The notes beneath the pieces were generated by a model. That model was not told where the DNA came from and did not search any database. It was given only the letters and a program-made list of their open reading frames with translations. From assembly GCA_002423545.1 (NCBI GenBank), contig DIWP01000020.1:1-10379 (forward strand): a stretch of DNA of 10,379 nt. The letters are read 5' to 3'. The translations under genes were made by a program, and so were the position numbers. Position 1 is the first letter of the stretch. Each line of letters begins with the position of its first letter. This DNA is from Thermoleophilia bacterium UBA6103 (GTDB lineage: Bacteria; Actinomycetota; Thermoleophilia; UBA2241). This document shows, piece after piece, positions 5,993 to 10,379 of this stretch.

Positions 5993-7499
5993 GCACGGTG
6001 TCGCGCAGCTTGAGGTAGAGCTTGGGGCTGCGCTCGCGCAGCGTGCTCTTGGCCTTCTCGGCCGCCGCCCGGCGGCCGTCCTGGATGCCGACCAGGGCCT
6101 TGTGCGGCAGGTGCGGGCTCAGCCAGACCCGGTCCAAGGTCCGCTCGAGAGGCTTCTGCAGGCCGTCGGGCAACCTCTCGGCGCCGCGGTACAGCCCCAG
6201 GAACGTGCGGAAGTACCGCTGGGCAAAATAGAGCTGGTCGCGCGGCAGGCTGGGCTGGTCGACGAACTTGTCCTCGCGGTAGTCGTAGAGCGGCGGCACC
6301 CAGCCGTGCTCCACCGCCACCTCGAACAGCTCCGTGTCGGGGTAGGGGTAGTAGATCGGGGCCAGGGCGTGGTCGCTCCTGATCTCGACGTTGAGCTTGA
6401 TGGTGTCGAGGATGGCCGCCTTGTCTTCGAACGGCAGACCGACCATGTTGTACGCCACCGTCTTGATGCCGACCGCCCGGCAGGCGTCGAAGGCGGTCTT
6501 GATCTGCTCGCGCTTCATCTTGCGGTTGAGCACGTCGTTGCGGATGTGGTCGTTGCCGCTCTCGACGCCGAAGAACATCTGGTAGCAGCCGGCGTCGCGC
6601 AGCATGCGCACGATCTCAGGGGTCACGTGGTTGGCGCGGTAGTTGCAGATGAACGGCAGCCCGATCTCCTTCTTGTAAGCGGCCGTGAACGTCTCCAGCC
6701 ACTGATCCTTCCACGGCAGGATGTCGTCTTTGAAGTTGAGGTACTCCATCTCCGGGAAGGTGGCCTTGAGCTTCTTGAGGTACTCGATGGAGTACTCGGG
6801 GCTGTGGAAACGCGAGTAGCAGCGCTGGTTGGGGTAGATCTCGCGCATCTTCTTGTTGGAGCAGTAGCTGCACGAGTAGGGGCAGCCGCGGGAGAGGATG
6901 CAGACGCCGGTCTTGATGCCGGTGCCGGCAAGCTTGGAGAAATCGAAGATGCCGAAGTCGGGGAGCGGGAGGACGTCGATATCTTCCAGCACACCGCGGA
7001 CGGCGTTGCGGTGCACCGTGCCGTCCGCCTCCTTGACCCAGATGCTCTCGACGCCGGTGTAGTCCTCGCCGGCGCTCATCTTCTGGACCAGTTCGAGGAC
7101 GGCCATCTCGCCCTCGCCGCGGCAGCACATGTCGACGCCCTCGGTCCCGATGACCTCATCCGGCATCGTGGTGGGGTGGTAGCTGCCGGAGATGATGGGC
7201 GCCTCGGTGCGGTCTTTGAGGAGCCGCGCGAAGTGCTTCACCTGCGGGTACTCGCGCGTCATGGTGACGAACCCGATGATCTCCGGCTCGTGCGAGAGGA
7301 CGGTGCGCACGAAGGCCTCATCGGACGCCGGCGGCTCGATGAGATGATAGAGGGCGACGTCGTGGCCGTGCTCCTTGAGGGTGGCCGAGATGGAGGCGAT
7401 GCCCTCCATGTACCAGCCGCCCCTGACGATGCCGATCTCCTGGTGGGTCTCGGGATCGATCTCGACCTTGTAGTCGGGGTAGATGAAGAGGAACTTCAC
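5970..7499 (-). CDS. B12-binding-type radical SAM protein
   Basis: This 509-residue protein has an N-terminal Rossmann-like cobalamin-binding-type domain (residues about 1-150; opening MKFLFIYPDY, with SYHPTTMPDEV at 106-116) and a radical SAM core. The [4Fe-4S] cluster motif CPYSCSYC gives C206, C210 and C213, the canonical CxxxCxxC. Later core elements include NFKDDI (255-260), FFGVESGND (309-317) and YNMVGLPFED (350-359). A C-terminal helical region of about 130 residues ends in a basic tail. The overall plan is that of the BchE-like B12 radical SAM class, which includes methyltransferases and cyclases. The substrate is not recognisable. GTG at 7499 is chosen because it begins the conserved strand and has GAGGGGG about nine bases upstream. 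The gene stands alone, with a TACAAT element upstream. It has no classic DxHxxG cobalamin motif, which is common in this class. Confidence 0.9.
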   Translation of the reverse strand: MKFLFIYPDYKVEIDPETHQEIGIVRGGWYMEGIASISATLKEHGHDVALYHLIEPPASDEAFVRTVLSHEPEIIGFVTMTREYPQVKHFARLLKDRTEAPIISGSYHPTTMPDEVIGTEGVDMCCRGEGEMAVLELVQKMSAGEDYTGVESIWVKEADGTVHRNAVRGVLEDIDVLPLPDFGIFDFSKLAGTGIKTGVCILSRGCPYSCSYCSNKKMREIYPNQRCYSRFHSPEYSIEYLKKLKATFPEMEYLNFKDDILPWKDQWLETFTAAYKKEIGLPFICNYRANHVTPEIVRMLRDAGCYQMFFGVESGNDHIRNDVLNRKMKREQIKTAFDACRAVGIKTVAYNMVGLPFEDKAAILDTIKLNVEIRSDHALAPIYYPYPDTELFEVAVEHGWVPPLYDYREDKFVDQPSLPRDQLYFAQRYFRTFLGLYRGAERLPDGLQKPLERTLDRVWLSPHLPHKALVGIQDGRRAAAEKAKSTLRERSPKLYLKLRDTVRGVRRSG

Positions 7500-7571
7500 G
7501 GTGCGCGGCCCCCTCGAGGACGTACTGGTGTCGGCGCCGGGCGGCCGGCCCGGGCGCGGCAAGCTCGCGCC

Positions 7572-7577
7572 ATTGTA
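7572..7577 (-). promoter_or_regulatory. -10 element TACAAT for the radical SAM gene
   Basis: TACAAT on the minus strand matches TATAAT at five of six positions and lies 72 bases before the chosen GTG start. No clear -35 is seen 17 bases upstream. It sits in the gap between the upstream metallo-beta-lactamase-fold gene and this gene, suggesting the two are transcribed separately. Confidence 0.4.
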
Positions 7578-7702
7578 ACGGACGACGCGGCAACGGTCGT
7601 GCGGCGGACGGCGCAGCGCCTGTCGTGGCGACCGCGGTGTCGAGCGGAGGTGTCCGACCGCGCAGGCGGAACAGCCGCCCCTCAGGGCGCCCGACGCCGC
7701 GA

Positions 7703-8524
7703 TCAGGCCGGCGGCTCCTCGGAGGGCGGCCCGCCGGCGGCCTTCATCTGGGCCACCGTCGCCTGGAAGGCCGCGTTGTCGGGCAGCTCCGCCGGCGGCA
7801 TCGCCGGCATGGCCTGGAGCTGATCGCAGAGCGCTGCGGTGCGCCCTCTGAGGGGCACGGCGTGAGCGCTCAGCACCGTGTCCGGCGCAAGCGTGCGGAC
7901 CACGTCGATCGACCGTGCCAGCCTGGCCGGATCGACGTCGTGGATCCAGACGCTGTTGGCCAGCGTGAACATCGCGCAGCCCTCCTCGTATGCCGTGCCG
8001 AGCTCCTCGATGTCGGTAGCGACGCGGGGCACCACGCCGCCGAAGGCGTCGGCCGAGAAGAGCGTGCGGGTCTCATCATCGAAGAAGGCGACCGTGGCCG
8101 ATGAGTCGTAGACCGGCGGCCGGATGACGCCGAAGCGTCGGTCACCGGCCACGAGGGACTGGCCGGGCGTCGCGATGACCAGGCGGTCCATGAGGCCGCC
8201 CGCTTCGCCGGCGCCGCCCTTGCTCAGCGCCAGGAAGCTGAGCACCAGCCTGGCGTCGGGCGCTGCCTGCATGAGCGGCGCCACGGCGCCGGCGTGGTCA
8301 AGGTCCTCGTGCGTGAGGAAGATCCAGCGCAGGTCCTCGAGGTCGATCTGCCGTCGCACGGCGTCGACCATGCTCTCCGTCTCTGTGATGATCCCGGTGT
8401 CCACAAGGATGGGTTCGCGGCCCTTGATGAGATACGAGTGACACGGCAGGAATCCGAAGGCTCCGGCCGGTTCGTGATGGGGCAGGACGAGGATGTCGTC
8501 ATGCGAGGGATAGGCCGCTTCCAC
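7703..8524 (-). CDS. ODP-like metallo-beta-lactamase-fold protein
   Basis: This 273-residue protein has the metallo-beta-lactamase fold of the type found in flavodiiron oxygen reductases (ODP branch). Visible elements are ILVDTG (39-44), THEDLDHAG (71-79; H72, D74, D76, H77), LFSADAFGG (155-163; D159) and LSAHAVPLRG (218-227; H221). Flavodiiron proteins use HxExDH, so D74 replaces the usual Glu. No His occurs between H77 and D159, where one metal ligand is expected; PPVYDSSAT (136-144) occupies that place. The protein lacks a flavodoxin domain, so it is not a complete flavodiiron enzyme. Oxygen or nitric oxide sensing or a degenerate hydrolase are possible. The GTG start is fixed by AAGGAGG at 8536-8530, five bases upstream. 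The last 35 residues are Pro/Ala-rich. Confidence 0.88.
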   Translation of the reverse strand: MEAAYPSHDDILVLPHHEPAGAFGFLPCHSYLIKGREPILVDTGIITETESMVDAVRRQIDLEDLRWIFLTHEDLDHAGAVAPLMQAAPDARLVLSFLALSKGGAGEAGGLMDRLVIATPGQSLVAGDRRFGVIRPPVYDSSATVAFFDDETRTLFSADAFGGVVPRVATDIEELGTAYEEGCAMFTLANSVWIHDVDPARLARSIDVVRTLAPDTVLSAHAVPLRGRTAALCDQLQAMPAMPPAELPDNAAFQATVAQMKAAGGPPSEEPPA

Positions 8525-8529
8525 GCTCT

Positions 8530-8536
8530 CCTCCTT
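8530..8536 (-). promoter_or_regulatory. Ribosome binding site fixing the GTG start at 8524
   Basis: AAGGAGG, a full anti-16S match, reads on the minus strand five bases before GTG 8524 and decides the start of the ODP-like gene. Confidence 0.8.
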
Positions 8537-8662
8537 GCCGAACCGCTGGTGCCGTACACGCGATGGCCGACGCCGGACTCACCGAACGGACGAGAGGCTG
8601 TCCGGATCCATCGCGGCATCTCCGTCGACGCATACTGGGACCCGGATCTACCCGTGTCCCGC

Positions 8663-8688
8663 ACGGCGGTGAACGCGTCGCCGTTTTT
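8663..8688 (+). terminator. Weak terminator-like hairpin with T-run
   Basis: ACGGCG (8663-8668) pairs with CGCCGT (8679-8684) around a 10-base loop, and the stem runs into five T residues (8684-8688). This is the plus-strand orientation, yet no plus-strand gene ends nearby. It could stop antisense transcription before the lexA promoter. The stem is only six pairs, so chance is possible. Confidence 0.3.
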
Positions 8689-8715
8689 CCGTCCCCGCCG
8701 GCATCTACCATGTCC

Positions 8716-8744
8716 TTGACACGAACGTGTGTTCTGTCTACAGT
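8716..8744 (+). promoter_or_regulatory. lexA operon promoter
   Basis: A perfect -35 TTGACA (8716-8721) and a -10 TACAGT (8739-8744, four of six) are separated by the ideal 17 bp. Transcription should start near 8751, giving a leader of about 30 bases to the lexA GTG. One SOS box fills the spacer and another covers the start point, so LexA binding would block polymerase directly. Confidence 0.8.
8722..8735 (+). promoter_or_regulatory. SOS box 1 (LexA operator)
   Basis: CGAACGTGTGTTCT matches the Gram-positive LexA operator CGAAC-N4-GTTCG at all but the last base. It lies between the -35 and -10 elements of the lexA promoter. Confidence 0.8.
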
Positions 8745-8749
8745 ATCAG

Positions 8750-8763
8750 CGAACATATGTTCG
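8750..8763 (+). promoter_or_regulatory. SOS box 2 (LexA operator, perfect)
   Basis: CGAACATATGTTCG is a perfect 14-base palindrome and an exact match to the Gram-positive LexA operator. It covers the predicted transcription start. The centres of the two boxes are 28 bases apart. Confidence 0.9.
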
Positions 8764-8779
8764 TATGGAGGAGGAAGCA

Positions 8780-9379
8780 GTGGGCGAGCTCACCCGAAGG
8801 CAGAGACAGGTGCTGGACTTCATCCGCGAGGCGACTCGCAGAGACGGCTACCCGCCGACGGTCCGCGAGATCTGCACGCGACTCGATCTCTCCTCGCCCT
8901 CGACCGTCCACGCGCACCTGGCCAATCTCGAGCGGCTCGGCTACCTGCACCGCGATCCCAGCAAGCCGCGCGCTCTGGAGTTGACCGACGACCTGCGCCC
9001 GCCTCGTCTCCTGCCGCTCGTGGGACGCGTGGCCGCCGGCGTACCGCTGCTGGCCGAGCAGAACGTCGAGGAGTATCTCGACGTCCCGTCCGTGCTGCGC
9101 CGCGGCGACGACGATTTCGTCCTCAGGGTCCAGGGCGACTCGATGGCCGACGCCGGGATCCTCGACGGCGACTTCATCGTCGTACACCAGGAGCGCACGG
9201 CACAGAACGGGGAGATCGTCGTCGCTCTGGTCAACGATGAGGCCACGACGAAGCGCTTCTTCAGGGACGGCGACCACATTCGCCTGCAGCCCGAGAACGA
9301 TCTGTACGAGCCGCTCGTCGTGGCGGCGGAATCGGTCGACATAGTCGGCAAAGTCGTGGGGGTGCTGAGGAGACTATGA
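8780..9379 (+). CDS. lexA: LexA SOS repressor / self-cleaving protease
   Basis: This is the LexA repressor, 199 residues from GTG 8780. It binds SOS boxes and cleaves itself when RecA filaments form on damaged DNA. The N-terminal winged helix-turn-helix starts LTRRQRQVLDFI (4-15), followed by GYPPTVREI (23-31) and the recognition helix in SSPSTVHAHLANLERLGYL (38-56). The cleavage site is Ala86-Gly87 in RVAAGVPLL. Catalytic Ser121 is in VQGDSMADAGILDGD (118-131), and catalytic Lys158 is in EATTKRFF. All key residues are intact. An in-frame ATG at 8765 would add five residues, but the GGAGGAGG at 8767-8774 is well placed for the GTG and would itself lie inside the longer frame. The gene is preceded by its own two operators, so it is almost certainly autoregulated. 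Its stop overlaps the next ATG as ATGA. Confidence 0.97.
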   Translation: MGELTRRQRQVLDFIREATRRDGYPPTVREICTRLDLSSPSTVHAHLANLERLGYLHRDPSKPRALELTDDLRPPRLLPLVGRVAAGVPLLAEQNVEEYLDVPSVLRRGDDDFVLRVQGDSMADAGILDGDFIVVHQERTAQNGEIVVALVNDEATTKRFFRDGDHIRLQPENDLYEPLVVAAESVDIVGKVVGVLRRL

Positions 9380-9594
9380 ACCAGCCGGCACTGCATGAGG
9401 CGGTCTCGCTCGCGGACGAACTGCGAGCCATCATGCGCAGCCCGAGCGGCTGTCGCACATGTGCGTGGTGCGGGTCTACGGATGTGACCCGGCGTACTCT
9501 GACCGAGTGGCCGCCGCGCGTGGTCGTCACCTGCAGTCGCTGCGGCTCCGAGCTCGTCGCCGACCGGCGTCTGGCGAAGGCCGGTAGCGCATGA
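9376..9594 (+). CDS. Small zinc-ribbon protein in the SOS operon
   Basis: This encodes a 72-residue protein whose ATG overlaps the lexA stop (ATGA) and whose TGA overlaps the next gene's ATG, so it sits tightly inside the lexA operon. GAGGAG lies a few bases upstream, within the end of lexA. Cysteines C26, C29 and C32 (CRTCAWCG) and C53 and C56 (CSRCG) form two CxxC knuckles about 20 residues apart, the layout of a zinc ribbon; C29/C32 with C53/C56 are the likely metal ligands. The N-terminal 20 residues look helical. I do not recognise the family. It is too short and differently spaced to be NrdR, which often lies near lexA in Actinobacteria. SOS-inducible expression is inferred from position. 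Confidence 0.85.
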   Translation: MNQPALHEAVSLADELRAIMRSPSGCRTCAWCGSTDVTRRTLTEWPPRVVVTCSRCGSELVADRRLAKAGSA

Positions 9595-10007
9595 GCGACG
9601 GCGCTCACGGGCGGATCGGCTGCGGCCGGGCAAGCGTCCAGCATCGGCCGGCACGTGCCACGAGCGCCGTTCCCGCGGCGGCATCGTCCCGGAGGGGGGC
9701 TCGCCGACCGGTACGCCGCACCGCGAGGGCGCACCGCCTCGCCCGCCTTCTGGTCCTGATCGCGGTCGTCTGTGTCCTGGCGTGGGGTGGGGCGCGTGTC
9801 GCGATCGCACAGACCGAGGCAGCCGCGCCGGTGACGATCCATCGCGTGCTGGCCGGGGAGACGCTGTGGGGCATCGTCGACCGACACTACGACGACAGCG
9901 GCATGGACATCCGGCGGGTGATCCAGGACGTCATGGAAGTCAACGGGCTGTCCGATGCCGCGTTGCGCCCGGGCCAGACCATCGAGCTGCCCGTCGTCCT
10001 CGAGTGA
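9591..10007 (+). CDS. Membrane-anchored LysM protein, probable SOS division suppressor
   Basis: This 138-residue protein has a basic, Ala/Arg-rich cytoplasmic tail (1-49), one transmembrane segment (about 51-74, LARLLVLIAVV...) and a single extracytoplasmic LysM domain (82-134). The LysM domain runs from HRVLAGETLWGI through VNGLSDAALRPGQTIELP and binds peptidoglycan in other proteins. This build, placed beside lexA, matches the SOS division inhibitors of Gram-positives: YneA of Bacillus and the LysM protein of the Rv2719c locus next to mycobacterial lexA. Their sequences are poorly conserved outside the LysM and anchor, so the function is inferred from architecture and context. The ATG overlaps the zinc-ribbon stop (ATGA). 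Unlike the divergent placement of those genes, it is co-directional and within the lexA operon. A hairpin follows at 10024. Confidence 0.9.
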   Translation: MSDGAHGRIGCGRASVQHRPARATSAVPAAASSRRGARRPVRRTARAHRLARLLVLIAVVCVLAWGGARVAIAQTEAAAPVTIHRVLAGETLWGIVDRHYDDSGMDIRRVIQDVMEVNGLSDAALRPGQTIELPVVLE

Positions 10008-10023
10008 CGCCCCGATAGCCCGT

Positions 10024-10061
10024 CGCCCGAGCGCTGCCGCGGCTCGGTAGCCGCTCGGGCG
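10024..10061 (+). terminator. Hairpin ending the lexA operon
   Basis: Bases 10024-10033 pair with 10052-10061 (10 bp). The inner bases add a second stem of six pairs, 10034-10039 with 10045-10050 including one G-T pair, beyond a single unpaired base. It begins 17 bases after the LysM stop and precedes the tRNA promoter. There is no T-run, so it is a non-classical terminator. Confidence 0.55.
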
Positions 10062-10094
10062 CCGCACGCGACCCCGGCCGGTCTCACCCTGGGG

Positions 10095-10100
10095 TATACT
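10095..10100 (+). promoter_or_regulatory. -10 element of the tRNA cluster promoter
   Basis: TATACT matches TATAAT at five of six positions. It lies 27 bases before the first base of tRNA-Pro, so transcription would start near 10107 and leave a short 5' leader for RNase P removal. The -35 is not recognisable. Confidence 0.55.
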
Positions 10101-10126
10101 GCACTGGTCCGATGGGCCCCATGGCA

Positions 10127-10203
10127 CGGGACGTGGCGCAGCCTGGTAGCGCACCTGCTTTGGGAGCAGGGGGCCGGCGGTTCGAATCCGCCCGTCCCGA
10201 CCA
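10127..10203 (+). tRNA. tRNA-Pro (anticodon UGG)
   Basis: This is a complete 77-base cloverleaf. The acceptor stem is CGGGACG / CGTCCCG, the anticodon stem CCTGC / GCAGG encloses the loop TTTGGGA, and the T-arm GGCGG-TTCGAAT-CCGCC is intact. The anticodon TGG reads proline codons. The discriminator A and the CCA end are encoded. It follows the TATACT element by 27 bases. Confidence 0.97.
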
Positions 10204-10218
10204 GAACCACCCAAGCGG

Positions 10219-10295
10219 GCGGGAGTAGCTCAGTTGGCTAGAGCATCAGCCTTCCAAGCTGAGGGTCGCGGGTTCGAATCCCGTTTCCCGCTCCA
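10219..10295 (+). tRNA. tRNA-Gly (anticodon UCC)
   Basis: This is a complete 77-base cloverleaf. The acceptor GCGGGAG pairs with TTCCCGC, with one G-T pair at the base of the stem. The anticodon stem TCAGC / GCTGA encloses the loop CTTCCAA, giving anticodon TCC, and the T-arm contains GGTTCGAATCCC. The CCA end is encoded. It starts 15 bases after tRNA-Pro and is probably on the same transcript. Confidence 0.97.
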
Positions 10296-10330
10296 GATTT
10301 AGGGCGTTTCACGCGGTTGCAAATTGATTG

Positions 10331-10379
<49 letters not shown>

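Noticed and set aside
6200..7499. Lower GC in the radical SAM gene as a sign of horizontal transfer
   Set aside because: The drop is explained by many Lys, Phe, Tyr, Ile and Asn codons of a conserved soluble enzyme; third positions remain mostly G or C.
5952..7823. A 623-residue plus-strand open frame opposite the radical SAM gene
   Set aside because: It is antisense to a strongly recognised protein and has repetitive V/L/D/G-rich composition typical of a shadow frame; it also runs across the gap into another gene.
7703..8524. The metallo-beta-lactamase-fold gene as a true beta-lactamase
   Set aside because: It lacks the HxHxDH motif and an export signal, and its HxDxDH and SADAFGG motifs resemble the ODP branch.
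9376..9594. The small cysteine-rich gene as NrdR
   Set aside because: NrdR is about 150 residues with an N-terminal ribbon and an ATP-cone; this protein is 72 residues with different cysteine spacing and no ATP-cone.

Overview
The window is about 10.4 kb of high-GC bacterial chromosome. Three features point to a Gram-positive, probably actinobacterial host: strong G/C preference at third codon positions, frequent GTG starts behind good Shine-Dalgarno sequences, and a LexA gene preceded by SOS boxes of the CGAAC-N4-GTTCG type. The B12-type radical SAM protein, the ODP-like metallo-beta-lactamase-fold protein and the SatP-type acetate/succinate transporter would suit an anaerobic or facultative deep-branching actinobacterium, but the lineage is only an inference.

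Layout. Bases 1-38 are the last codons of a plus-strand gene, followed by two hairpins, the second a strong terminator. Bases 175-3287 hold a minus-strand pair: a PMT-type lipid-carrier-dependent glycosyltransferase and an MFS transporter whose ends overlap. In front of them is a possible 36-codon leaderless reading frame that joins the glycosyltransferase through an ATGA overlap. A gap of about 390 bp with promoter- and hairpin-like structure separates this group from a plus-strand SatP-family transporter (3781-4452), which ends at a GC-rich hairpin. Three separate minus-strand genes follow. The first is a membrane-anchored or secreted protein whose C-terminal part looks like the NAD-processing domains of polymorphic toxins (4700-5800). 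The second is a cobalamin-type radical SAM protein (5970-7499). The third is an ODP-like metallo-beta-lactamase-fold protein that lacks one expected metal-binding histidine (7703-8524).

The clearest functional unit is the SOS operon at 8716-10007. A consensus-like promoter (TTGACA, 17 bp, TACAGT) has one near-perfect SOS box in its spacer and one perfect box over the predicted transcription start. It drives lexA, a 72-residue zinc-ribbon protein and a membrane-anchored LysM protein. Both gene junctions are ATGA overlaps. LysM proteins beside lexA act as SOS division suppressors in other Gram-positives (YneA in Bacillus; the Rv2719c locus in Mycobacterium), so this operon is probably autoregulated by LexA and couples DNA damage to a halt in division. 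The zinc-ribbon protein has no assigned role.

The right end carries a tRNA cluster: tRNA-Pro(UGG), tRNA-Gly(UCC) and a truncated tRNA-Thr(GGU). The two complete tRNAs encode their CCA ends. I found no CRISPR array, insertion sequence, integrase or prophage gene.
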